Positions 1 to 6,955 of a stretch of DNA of 22,183 nt are shown in pieces. The position numbers were made by a program, and so were the translations under genes. The DNA is taken from positions 1 through 22,183 of the forward strand of contig JAKMFG010000034.1 in the NCBI GenBank assembly GCA_022425565.1. The letters are read 5' to 3'. The notes beneath the pieces were generated by a model. That model was not told where the DNA came from. It saw only the letters and a list, made by a program, of their open reading frames with translations, and searched no databases. The stretch comes from Alphaproteobacteria bacterium (GTDB taxonomy: Bacteria > Pseudomonadota > Alphaproteobacteria > Puniceispirillales > Puniceispirillaceae). Positions within the stretch are counted from its first letter, which is position 1; each line of letters starts with the position of its first letter.

Positions 1-313
1 GGATCGGTTCCAGCCGGGTGTCGTGGAATCGTGATATTTCCCTGGCGTGGGCGCGCGCCGCGGCGTCTTCTGGCATCATCGCCGGCGTCGGGTGCGCTTC
101 ATCCAGATATTCGGCAATGGCCTCGGAATCGGCCAGCTTCAGATCACCGTCGATGATTGCCGGCACGGTGCCCGACGGGATGACCGCGCGATAGGCCGCG
201 CTGCCATATCCGTCCGGCGGGGCAAGCTCGGTCCATTCGATCCGCTTATGCGCGAGGATGATGCGCACCTTGGCGCCATAGCTGCTGACCGGAACGTTAT
301 AGAGGGTGATCAT
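1..313 (-). CDS. Glutathione S-transferase family protein, N-terminal part (cut by window edge)
   Basis: The minus strand reads 104 codons from an ATG at 313 to the window edge without a stop. The product starts MITLYNVPVSSYGAKVRIIL and continues with a cis-Pro segment (SGTVPAIIDG) and an ADSEAIAEYLDE segment. These are the hallmarks of the thioredoxin-fold N-terminal domain of glutathione S-transferases: the SGTVP loop binds the glutathione backbone and the DSEAI stretch its gamma-glutamyl end. The C-terminal helical domain lies outside the window, so class and substrate cannot be judged. A ribosome-binding-site-like AGGGAC lies a few bases upstream of the start. The binding-protein gene upstream ends in a strong terminator, so this gene is probably transcribed separately or only by read-through. 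Confidence 0.9.
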   Translation of the reverse strand, partial: MITLYNVPVSSYGAKVRIILAHKRIEWTELAPPDGYGSAAYRAVIPSGTVPAIIDGDLKLADSEAIAEYLDEAHPTPAMMPEDAAARAHAREISRFHDTRLEPI

Positions 314-350
314 GGGTTGTCCCTGTAGAAGGCGGCGTGAGGGGCGTCGA

Positions 351-380
351 CAAAAAAAGGCGGGACAGGGTCCCGCCTTT
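351..380 (-). terminator. Rho-independent terminator of the binding-protein gene
   Basis: A perfect 11-bp stem (356-366 pairing with 370-380, core GGCGGGAC/GTCCCGCC) with a 3-nt loop is followed on the minus strand by a run of seven T residues (352-358; the innermost ones also extend the stem). It begins about 20 nt past the stop codon of the minus-strand binding-protein gene, the classic position for intrinsic termination. Confidence 0.9.
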
Positions 381-398
381 CCTTGTTTCAGGCAAGCG

Positions 399-1175
399 TC
401 AGTTGGACAGCTGCCACTTCTTGCCAAGCGAGTCGAAGAAACCGCGCTCGGTCTTCAGCTTGATCCAGGTGTTCACATAGTTGATCCACACCTGGTCGCC
501 CTGCGGCAGAAGCATCGCGATCGGAGTTGGTGCCTTCGGCGCCAAAACCGGTACGACCATCATCTGCGGGTATTTGGCGACGAGCTTGTAGGCCTCGACA
601 TTCGAGGTGATATGCGCGTCTGCGCGACCGGCCAGAACTTCCTGGAAGTCACGGGCCGGGGCCTCGACGATCTTATGGGTGGCGTTCGGGAAGAACTGCT
701 TCACCTGCTTTTCCTGCGTGGTGCCGAGGGTGGCTGCAACAGTTACCTCAGCCTTGTCGAGGTCGGCCCAGTCAGTGAACTTGCCCTCGTTCTTCTTCAG
801 CGTCAGCGGCACGGTGGCCAGCGAGAAATAGCTGTCCGAATAGCCGGCTGCCTTGGCGCGGGCTGGCGAAATCGAGGCTGAACCAGTCATGTGGTACTTG
901 CCGGAGACAACGCCGCTGACGAGGGTCTTCCAGTCTGTAGCGACGAATTCCAGCTTCACATCAAGGTCCTTGGCAAGCTCGGTCATGACGTCGATGTCAT
1001 AGCCAGTATAGCTGTTGGTGGCCGGGTCCTTCATGGTCATCGGGTTCCAGTCGCCAGTGGTGCCGACTTTGAGAACGCCGTTCGACAGGATGTCTTGCAG
1101 GGCGTTTTGCGCATGGGCCGGCACAGCGGCGCAAACCAGCGCGGCGGCGGTGAAGGCGAGCTTGAGAAACTTCAT
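399..1175 (-). CDS. ABC transporter substrate-binding protein, amino-acid type (SBP family 3)
   Basis: The 258-residue product begins with a Sec signal peptide (MKFLKLAFTAAALVCAAVPA, likely cleaved after AHA at residue 22). It continues with the family-3 binding-protein start ILSNGVLKVGTTGDWNPM and the conserved YTGYDIDVMTELAKDL stretch. The N-terminal half resembles the branch that includes periplasmic cyclohexadienyl dehydratase (PheC) as well as true transporter receptors. Because an HisP/GlnQ-type ATPase and a HisM-type permease lie 3-4.5 kb away with no binding protein of their own, it is most likely their receptor, capturing a polar amino-acid-like solute in the periplasm. ACGGAG precedes the ATG by 7 nt. 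The gene has its own terminator and a 160-nt upstream gap, so it is probably expressed alone at high level. The ligand is unknown. Confidence 0.88.
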   Translation of the reverse strand: MKFLKLAFTAAALVCAAVPAHAQNALQDILSNGVLKVGTTGDWNPMTMKDPATNSYTGYDIDVMTELAKDLDVKLEFVATDWKTLVSGVVSGKYHMTGSASISPARAKAAGYSDSYFSLATVPLTLKKNEGKFTDWADLDKAEVTVAATLGTTQEKQVKQFFPNATHKIVEAPARDFQEVLAGRADAHITSNVEAYKLVAKYPQMMVVPVLAPKAPTPIAMLLPQGDQVWINYVNTWIKLKTERGFFDSLGKKWQLSN

Positions 1176-1335
1176 TGGATGGCTCCGTTTGAGAAATGTA
1201 AAGGGTGCGACAATCTGTCATTTAATGGATTACAAAATCAGATGGTCATTGCCACCAGTCTCTGCAACCGCTCAGGACGAATTTATGGGAAGCCGGTAAG
1301 AAGAATGATGATCTTGGCTGTCCGGTCCCCCATGT

Positions 1336-2376
1336 TCATGTCGTGTTTTCCTCGCTGATGCGTCTCTCGACCATCTTGCGAAAACGCATCGCACCGGCAT
1401 CGATGCCGAGATTGATGTGGCGGGTCCGGCTTGTCTTCATGCCCTTGTGAACTTCGGTCAGCACGTCCCGGTCCTCGATGAAGGCCGCCTTGGCCCCCTC
1501 GAACATCCGGTTCGAGATGTCCTGATTGTCAGGGTCCGAATTGCGATGCTGGAACCAGAAATACCGTGTGTTGTCAGCATCGATGGGCGTCATGAAATTG
1601 TAGGAGATGTTCAGGAACGCGTCGTCCGGCAGGTTGTCGTTGTCACCGCCGGTTCCGGCACGGGTGTAGACCGACATGTTGATCGCGGTCGAGGGAAGGC
1701 GGCATTCGTAATGCTGCTTGCGGTCGCAATTACCGGAGAAGGGCAGGATAGGCTGGTAATAGGGCGGGGGCGGTGCATCCATCACCCAGCGCGAGACGAC
1801 AATCCCGTCATCCAGCTTTTCAAGATCGAGTGGCAGGTTGCCGGTGCCGGCCCCGGCAAAGGACGAGACATGGACCCAGGCCACATGCGACGGGTCGAGA
1901 AGGTTGTCGACGACATAAAGATAGTGGCAGGCGATATCCATGCTGCCGCCTTGCGTGCGCCCCCATGCTGGATTGTCATAATTCGGGATCTCGAAGATCT
2001 CGTCCGGGTCGGCCTTGTCGGCATCCCCCATCCAGATCCACAGAATCCCCCAGCGGTCCTCGACAGGGTATGACCGCACGGTTACAGCCGGCGGCGGCCC
2101 GTCCTGGGTCGGTGCGCGGACACAGGCGCCGCTGCGCTCGAAGGTCAATCCGTGATAGCCGCATTCCACCGTCTCGCCGGACAGCCGGCCTTTCGACAGC
2201 GGCAGCTTGCGGTGCGGGCAGGCATCTTCGAGTGCGGCCGGCACACCTGTCTCTGTCCGGAAAATGACAATCGGCTCGTCAAGGATACGCAGTGGCGTCA
2301 GCGCATAGGTGAAATCGTCGCTCCATCCGGCGACATACCAGCAATCCCTGATGAAATCCTGTTCGATGTCGGTCAT
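1336..2376 (-). CDS. Rieske [2Fe-2S] non-haem iron oxygenase, VanA/phthalate-dioxygenase-like
   Basis: The 346-residue product has the N-terminal RDCWYVAGW of the vanillate O-demethylase/phthalate-dioxygenase branch. A complete Rieske motif follows (C53-P-H55 ... C72-G-Y-H75), then the mononuclear iron site DNLLDPSHVAWVH, with D157 as electron-bridge residue and H164 and H169 as iron ligands. Members of this branch hydroxylate rings or remove N- or O-methyl groups in the cytoplasm, using electrons from a separate reductase. No reductase gene is visible in the window, so one must be borrowed from elsewhere. The start follows the upstream gene's stop by 4 nt, so it is the last gene of a three-gene minus-strand operon. 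Substrate is unknown; context suggests the solute imported by the neighbouring ABC transporter. Confidence 0.9.
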   Translation of the reverse strand: MTDIEQDFIRDCWYVAGWSDDFTYALTPLRILDEPIVIFRTETGVPAALEDACPHRKLPLSKGRLSGETVECGYHGLTFERSGACVRAPTQDGPPPAVTVRSYPVEDRWGILWIWMGDADKADPDEIFEIPNYDNPAWGRTQGGSMDIACHYLYVVDNLLDPSHVAWVHVSSFAGAGTGNLPLDLEKLDDGIVVSRWVMDAPPPPYYQPILPFSGNCDRKQHYECRLPSTAINMSVYTRAGTGGDNDNLPDDAFLNISYNFMTPIDADNTRYFWFQHRNSDPDNQDISNRMFEGAKAAFIEDRDVLTEVHKGMKTSRTRHINLGIDAGAMRFRKMVERRISEENTT

Positions 2377-2380
2377 GGAC

Positions 2381-3505
2381 CTACCCGTCTATGCCGCATG
2401 GCGCACTCGGCGCCGCAAAGGCTGCGGCCAGTTCCGGAAAGGCGTCCAGCACGCGGCCTGTGGCCTCAAACCTCTCGGGGTGCAGCTTGCCGTTTTCCCA
2501 CAGTGCCACACCATTGATTCGGATCGTCGGATCAAGGATCATCCAGCAAATCTCGCCAGGCGGGCCGGTGCCGCAGGTGTGGAAATGCAGGATGCGCTGA
2601 TGCTGGAACACCGTTCCCGACCAGCGCAGCGGGTCGGCGGCGGCGCTGCCCTCATAGGCCATTAGCGGGTGAATGCCGGCATGCCATGAATCGATGTTGT
2701 AGGCGTCGAGCCCGAACCTGTCGGCCACATCGGCGTAATGCGCCTCGACGGCCGCGACCATATCCGGCGCGCCGGTGAAGCTGGTGATGCGGTTGCCTTC
2801 GAAATGCGCGGTGACGGGCGTGTCGAGGGCAAGATATTCCGGATCATAAATCCGCGACCCGGTCGGCGTCAGGTAATTCGTCAGCACCGCCTTGCCGCGA
2901 AAGCCGTCATTCAGGACAGGCTTGGGAATGCCCAGCGGGAACCGGCTTATGACTACCTCGGTCCCCGGCGCGCCGGAGGCGGCGGGGCTCCCCTCGAAAT
3001 CGGTGCCGCGCGGGCAGGTCACGGCGATATGTCCGGCTGTCAGTGTGACCTCGTCGATGGCAGCCTTCATCATCCGCATCGCGTGATGGTCGAGGCGGCC
3101 ATATCCACTTTCCAGCATCGCCTCGTCCAGCGCATAGCTCATCACGCAGGGTGGCCCTGTATAGTGCCAGTTGAACCGCCCCTGGTCGCCGAGCCGCGAG
3201 AAGAACACCACCCTGTCGGCCGCGTTCATCGCTGCCTGCACCTCGGCGTTCGGCTGGTTGTCTGGAAGCCCGACCACCATCTTGGTGACATCTGCGCCGC
3301 GTGCCGCAAGCTCGTCGCACACCAGCTGCGGCGCGGCCGCGTCATACCAGCCATATCTGGCGTCCTCGGCGATCACCAGCACAGTCAGCCCGGCAACATC
3401 GCCGATGCAGCTCTCGATGAGGTTTGCCGCGCCGCTGTCGACCGTGCGCAGGGTTCCGGCCGGTAGCGGGGAAATTTCGAATAATGGCCTGGTCTGGTAA
3501 TTCAT
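2381..3505 (-). CDS. Putative NicX/aminopeptidase-T (M29)-like metalloenzyme, divergent
   Basis: This 374-residue cytosolic protein is chosen to start at MNYQTRPLFEIS (3505), preceded by a GGGGAAA ribosome-binding site; a longer reading frame upstream runs through the neighbouring gene and is not credible. Its architecture (Rossmann-like N-terminal half, TVLVIAED ... DRVVFFSRLG, then a C-terminal half with DSWHAGIHP at 272-280, HFH at 307-309 and a final RINGVALWENGKL segment) reminds me of 2,5-dihydroxypyridine 5,6-dioxygenase (NicX) and the related M29 aminopeptidases. The canonical HxD metal pair that I expect near the C-terminus is not evident; the equivalent stretch reads GEICWMILD. Function is therefore open: a ring-opening dioxygenase or hydrolase are the main options. 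It sits between an AhpD-like gene (16-nt gap) and the Rieske gene (4-nt gap). Confidence 0.45.
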   Translation of the reverse strand: MNYQTRPLFEISPLPAGTLRTVDSGAANLIESCIGDVAGLTVLVIAEDARYGWYDAAAPQLVCDELAARGADVTKMVVGLPDNQPNAEVQAAMNAADRVVFFSRLGDQGRFNWHYTGPPCVMSYALDEAMLESGYGRLDHHAMRMMKAAIDEVTLTAGHIAVTCPRGTDFEGSPAASGAPGTEVVISRFPLGIPKPVLNDGFRGKAVLTNYLTPTGSRIYDPEYLALDTPVTAHFEGNRITSFTGAPDMVAAVEAHYADVADRFGLDAYNIDSWHAGIHPLMAYEGSAAADPLRWSGTVFQHQRILHFHTCGTGPPGEICWMILDPTIRINGVALWENGKLHPERFEATGRVLDAFPELAAAFAAPSAPCGIDG

Positions 3506-3521
3506 GGCATTTCCCCAAACA

Positions 3522-4097
3522 TCAGTCGGCGTAATAGCCGACAGTGTCCCCCGCCGTTGTGACGCCGAGGCCGTTGATGCTCCGGTTGACGTAGTTGAAG
3601 TAGCAGATGATCTGGTTGGCCTCGAGAATGGCACCGTCATCCAGTCCGGCATCACGAAGCGCAGTCACATCCGCCTCGACCATCTCGCCGGGGGACAGGG
3701 TCAGTTTTCCGGCATATCGCATCAGCGCAAGTTCCGCGCCCTCGAAGGCCTGTTCCGGCTTATGCGCCAGAAGGGCTGCCTCGATCTCGCTTGCGCGGGC
3801 GGCGTCACCGATCAGGTGCGCTGCATTCTTCCAGTGGTTGGCATAGGAATAGGCACAGTCATTGAGGATCGAGACATAGGAGCTGACCGCTTCCTGAAGC
3901 CATGTCGGAATGGTGTTTGTGTCATCATGCAGGGCTGCTCGGTACAGCGTGACATGGCCATGCATGGTGTTCGGGCGCAGCGAATGCACCCGCATGACAT
4001 TGTCGACAGTGCCATGCGGTGTCTGCGCGCGGTCAAGGGCGTCGCGCAAGGCAGGGCCAGCATCGGCATCACCGATCATTTCTATCCAGGCTGCCAT
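3522..4097 (-). CDS. AhpD-like / carboxymuconolactone-decarboxylase-family protein with CxxS motif
   Basis: The 191-residue product is largely alpha-helical by sequence and carries the AhpD-type active-site pattern: E69, then C81-A-Y-S84 and H88. The spacing (12, 3, 4 residues) equals that of Mycobacterium tuberculosis AhpD (E118, C130, C133, H137), but the second, resolving cysteine is serine here (codon TCC). Family members are thiol peroxidase-like reductases or gamma-carboxymuconolactone decarboxylases. With only one active-site cysteine the usual disulphide relay cannot form, so a one-Cys or non-redox role is more likely. It is the first gene of the minus-strand operon, with a strong GGGGGAGG just upstream of the ATG, and faces the divergent ABC genes across 228 nt. 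It may detoxify or process a product of the neighbouring oxygenases. Confidence 0.75.
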   Translation of the reverse strand: MAAWIEMIGDADAGPALRDALDRAQTPHGTVDNVMRVHSLRPNTMHGHVTLYRAALHDDTNTIPTWLQEAVSSYVSILNDCAYSYANHWKNAAHLIGDAARASEIEAALLAHKPEQAFEGAELALMRYAGKLTLSPGEMVEADVTALRDAGLDDGAILEANQIICYFNYVNRSINGLGVTTAGDTVGYYAD

Positions 4098-4325
4098 GTA
4101 CCTCCCCCGAGAACAGACATGTCAGATATGTAGGTGTTAACACACTAAAACAGCGTGTACTCGTAGCCGTACGTCGTCAATCAATAACTCATAATATTCG
4201 CGGCCAGCGACTGCCGAAGACCATTATCCTTGCAAATCCAGCCTGAAAGGCGACATAACTGCGTTCCAGCACCGCCTTCATGACCTTTTTCCAGACCGGA
4301 AGCCAGTTATCTTCAGGGACCCGCA
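4098..4325. promoter_or_regulatory. Divergent control region of the left catabolic locus, with two palindromes
   Basis: This 228-nt gap separates the minus-strand enzyme operon from the plus-strand transporter operon and should hold both promoters. It is more AT-rich than the flanking genes around 4181-4200. It contains the perfect palindromes GACATGTC (4116-4123) and GTGTTAACAC (4134-4143), both close to the minus-strand start, which could be operator sites. No convincing -35/-10 pair could be assigned; CATAAT at 4190-4195 is a possible -10 for the plus strand. Confidence 0.4.
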
Positions 4326-5147
4326 ATGCGCGATTCGCACCCCGCCAGATTCACAGCCAGATGTCCCGCCAGATCGCCAGCAGGCTCGGGCGGGATGGCC
4401 GCTGCGGATGCCTCGGCTTTTATCAGCCTGCGCAATGTGGACAAATATTTCGGGGATTTTCAGGCGCTGGACGATGTCAGCCTCGATATTGGCCTCGGCC
4501 AGAAGATCGTCATTTGCGGACCGTCCGGTTCCGGCAAATCGACGCTGATCCGTTGCATCAACCGTCTCGAGACGCACGATCGGGGCGCAATCTCGATCGA
4601 TGGAGTCACGCTGGATGACGGGGCGGCGGCGCGTGCTGTCCTTCGCAACAACGTCGGCATGGTGTTTCAGCAGTTCAACCTGTTCCCGCACCTCTCGATC
4701 CTCGAGAATCTGACCCTTGGTCCGGTGCGGGCGCGCGGCCTTGATCCGCAAAAGTCACGTGAGCTTGCCGAATATTATCTCGAGCGGGTGAAGATTCCTG
4801 AACAGATCGACAAATATCCGCACCAGCTTTCCGGCGGCCAGCAGCAGCGTGTGGCAATCGCCCGCGCGCTGTGCATGGAGCCGCGGATCATGCTTTTCGA
4901 CGAACCGACATCGGCACTCGATCCCGAGATGATCGCCGAGGTTCTGGAAGTGATCGAGGAACTGGCGGGAAGCGGTATGACGATGATCTGCGTGACCCAT
5001 GAGATGGGATTCGCCGGCCATGTCGCCGACCAGATGGTGTTCATGGATCATGGCAGGATCGTCGAGATGGCGCCGCCAGACACCTTCTTCTCGAAGCCCG
5101 AGAGCGAGCGCTGCCGGACTTTCCTGCAGCAGATCCTGCGGCACTAG
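4326..5147 (+). CDS. Amino-acid-type ABC transporter ATP-binding protein
   Basis: The product belongs to the HisP/GlnQ/GltL branch of importer ATPases that power uptake of polar amino acids and related compounds. All motifs are intact: Walker A GPSGSGKST (65-73), Q-loop Q115, signature LSGGQQQ (168-174), Walker B IMLFDEP (188-194) and H-loop H225. The ATG at 4326 has AGGGA six bases upstream and gives 273 residues. An alternative ATG at 4395, 23 codons in, would give the more usual N-terminus (about 10 residues before ISLRNVDKYFG), so the first residues are uncertain. It is the first gene of the plus-strand operon, with the permease 11 nt downstream. The presumed binding protein is encoded 3 kb away on the other strand. 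Confidence 0.93.
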   Translation: MRDSHPARFTARCPARSPAGSGGMAAADASAFISLRNVDKYFGDFQALDDVSLDIGLGQKIVICGPSGSGKSTLIRCINRLETHDRGAISIDGVTLDDGAAARAVLRNNVGMVFQQFNLFPHLSILENLTLGPVRARGLDPQKSRELAEYYLERVKIPEQIDKYPHQLSGGQQQRVAIARALCMEPRIMLFDEPTSALDPEMIAEVLEVIEELAGSGMTMICVTHEMGFAGHVADQMVFMDHGRIVEMAPPDTFFSKPESERCRTFLQQILRH

Positions 5148-5158
5148 GGGGGGCGAAG

Positions 5159-5914
5159 ATGAGCTTTCGACGCCTGATATCCCCGTTCGCGCTCTTTCCA
5201 GTGCTCGCTTTCCTTGGCGGCTGTTCCGGCAATTGGGGCTGGTATGTGGTCAACCCTTCGATCCCGGCCGGCCGGCGCAATCTGCTGTTTCTCCTCGACG
5301 GGCTGTATTACACCATCGCGCTGTCGGTAACAGCGATCCTGATCTCGATTATCCTCGGCCTTCTGGTTGCGCTTCCCGGGCTGGCAAGCCAGCGGCCGGC
5401 ACGTGTGATCAACCGGGTCTATGTCGAGCTGGTGCGGGCGGTGCCGATCCTTGTGCTGATCCTGTGGGTCTATTACGGGCTGCCGCAGGTGGCCGACATC
5501 TCGATCTCGGTCTTCTGGGCCGGGGTGCTGGCGCTGGCGATCTCGGACAGTGCCTTCCAGGCCGAAATCTTTCGTGCCGGTATCCAGTCGATTGATCGAG
5601 GCCAGCACGAGGCGGCGCATTCCATCTCGCTCAGCTATGTCGACAAGATGCGGTTCGTGATCCTGCCGCAGGCGATCAAGCGCATCCTGCCGGCACTTGG
5701 CAACCAGCTTGTCTATATGCTCAAAATGTCGTCGCTGGTGTCGGTGATCGGCATGGAAGAGCTGACCCGCCGCGCCAACGAGCTGGTTGTGACCGAATAT
5801 CGGCCACTGGAGATCTATACTGTTCTCGTGCTTGAATATCTTGTCCTGATCCTCGTGGTATCGGCGGCTGTACGCTGGTTCGAAATGCGGATGGGTGCCG
5901 CCGACAAGCGCTGA
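5159..5914 (+). CDS. Amino-acid-type ABC transporter permease (HisM/GlnP family)
   Basis: This 251-residue inner-membrane protein has about five hydrophobic segments and the cytoplasmic coupling helix with the EAA loop (EAAHSISLSYVDKMRFVILP, residues 156-175). The usual glycine of the EAA loop is serine here. The stretch GLYYTIALSVTAILISIILG and the VELVRAVPILVLI segment are typical of the HisM/GlnP family. Only one permease gene is present, so the transporter would be a homodimer, as in GlnP systems. It follows the ATPase by 11 nt with a G-rich leader (GGGGGGCGAAG) before the ATG. With the ATPase and the family-3 binding protein at 399-1175 it makes a complete importer. Substrate is unknown. 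Confidence 0.92.
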   Translation: MSFRRLISPFALFPVLAFLGGCSGNWGWYVVNPSIPAGRRNLLFLLDGLYYTIALSVTAILISIILGLLVALPGLASQRPARVINRVYVELVRAVPILVLILWVYYGLPQVADISISVFWAGVLALAISDSAFQAEIFRAGIQSIDRGQHEAAHSISLSYVDKMRFVILPQAIKRILPALGNQLVYMLKMSSLVSVIGMEELTRRANELVVTEYRPLEIYTVLVLEYLVLILVVSAAVRWFEMRMGAADKR

Positions 5915-5969
5915 CCCGTCCAGCAGGATAGTGATCAGGATGAACACCGATCCAGAAGGGCAGTCAGAT

Positions 5970-6782
5970 ATGACCGAAACGACAGACAGCATTTGCGCAA
6001 GCCTTCAATATCTGGCATCGGCAGATAATGGCGGGGCGGTCTATCACGCCTCGCAGGCAGGTGGTGCGGCGGCCGACCATGACGGCACCTACGATTATCG
6101 TCAGATGGAGATTCGCAACGGCCGGGACCGCGATTTTCATCTCGACAAGGCAGGTTTCATGCTGGTCCCGCATGCCAGCAAGCTGTCTGATTTTCACGAT
6201 GATGATGCCATCGCCGCCATCTATGAGGGCGAGGCGAGAGAGCTGATCAGCCGGATCACAGGTGCGCGACGTGTGATGATCTTTGATCACACCCGCCGTG
6301 CAGCAAGTGACGGGTTGCGGCGGGCCCAGACCATGCGTGAGCCGTCATCCGTGATCCATAACGACTACACCCAATGGTCGGCAGAAAAACGGCTCCGCGA
6401 AATCCTGCCGGACGAGGCGGAGGCGCTGATGGCGCGGCGTTTCGCCATCATCAATATATGGCGCTCCATCGCCGGTCGCGTCGAGAGCCATCCGCTGGCC
6501 TTTTGCGACAGCACCTCGCTGGCCGAGGGCGACCTCGTCGAGGTGACGCGCCAGGCGAAAGACCGGGTCGGCCAGATCCAGATGGCGCGATTCAACCCGG
6601 CGCATGAGTGGTATTATTTTCCGGCGATGGAGGCTGGTGAGGCGGCGCTGATCAAGACCTATGATTCGGCCACTGACGGGCGCAACCGCTTTACGATTCA
6701 CACCGCTTTCACCGATCCGTCATCGCCGCCCGATGCCGCGCCGCGCCAGAGCATCGAGACCCGCTGCCTCGCCTTTTTCTAG
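5970..6782 (+). CDS. CmcJ/NvfI/AsaB-family putative non-haem iron oxygenase
   Basis: The 270-residue product matches by eye the family of CmcJ (cephamycin methoxylation partner), NvfI and AsaB: TASLQY-like start, HNDYT (130-134), a NIWR...PLAFCD block (162-180), HEWYYFPAM (212-220), ALIKTYDS (226-233) and RFTIHTAF (240-247). H130, D132 and a later histidine (H212 or H244) are candidates for a 2-His-1-Asp iron site. Family enzymes studied so far act in fungal and bacterial secondary metabolism. The ATG at 5970 is preferred because AAGGG lies 9 nt upstream; an in-frame ATG at 5940 is possible. It lies 55 nt after the permease and appears to be the last gene of that operon, which suggests it modifies the imported compound. 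Confidence 0.75.
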   Translation: MTETTDSICASLQYLASADNGGAVYHASQAGGAAADHDGTYDYRQMEIRNGRDRDFHLDKAGFMLVPHASKLSDFHDDDAIAAIYEGEARELISRITGARRVMIFDHTRRAASDGLRRAQTMREPSSVIHNDYTQWSAEKRLREILPDEAEALMARRFAIINIWRSIAGRVESHPLAFCDSTSLAEGDLVEVTRQAKDRVGQIQMARFNPAHEWYYFPAMEAGEAALIKTYDSATDGRNRFTIHTAFTDPSSPPDAAPRQSIETRCLAFF

Positions 6783-6809
6783 CGACTGCCGGGTCGTACC
6801 GCAGGTCGC
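6782..6809 (+). other. Weak hairpin after the oxygenase gene
   Basis: GCGACTGC (6782-6789) can pair with GCAGGTCGC (6801-6809) with one bulged G, right at the end of the oxygenase gene. There is no U-tract, so it is not a normal intrinsic terminator. It could slow or protect the transcript end, or be chance in GC-rich DNA. Confidence 0.2.
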
Positions 6810-6904
6810 CTCGGGGGCTTGAAAACAGCGCCGTTCAACGCGATGTTACAGGTGTCCGGCAAAAGCCTGGAACAAGACCATTTTCGCAAAGGAGGGGGAG
6901 CCGT

Positions 6905-6955
6905 TTGCGCCAGTACGCCTCGATGACTGCATCGCGGCGGGAAGGACTGTTATGA
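6905..6955 (+). CDS. Possible 16-codon leader ORF coupled to the photolyase gene
   Basis: AAGGAGG (6889-6895) is a near-perfect ribosome-binding site but lies 56 nt before the photolyase ATG, too far to serve it. Nine bases after it a TTG codon opens a short frame (MRQYASMTASRREGLL) whose TGA overlaps the photolyase ATG as ATGA. The geometry would allow translational coupling. The photolyase ATG also has its own AAGGA five bases upstream. Coding is unproven: the peptide resembles nothing I recognise, and TTG starts are uncommon. Confidence 0.25.
   Translation: MRQYASMTASRREGLL

Noticed and set aside
3506..3655. 50-codon upstream extension of the NicX-like gene
   Set aside because: It overlaps the AhpD-like gene, is Ser/Thr-rich shadow sequence, and MNYQTRPLF has its own GGGGAAA site.
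4278..4751. Minus-strand frame in the divergent region and ATPase start
   Set aside because: Mostly antisense to the ATPase; no ribosome-binding site or recognisable domain.
5144..5992. Long minus-strand frame opposite the permease
   Set aside because: His/Arg/Asp-rich product typical of antisense shadows in high-GC DNA; the plus strand has a clear permease.
6869..6895. GGAAC motif upstream of the photolyase, as in EcfG-type stress promoters
   Set aside because: No matching -10 (CGTT) at 16-18 nt spacing; likely chance.
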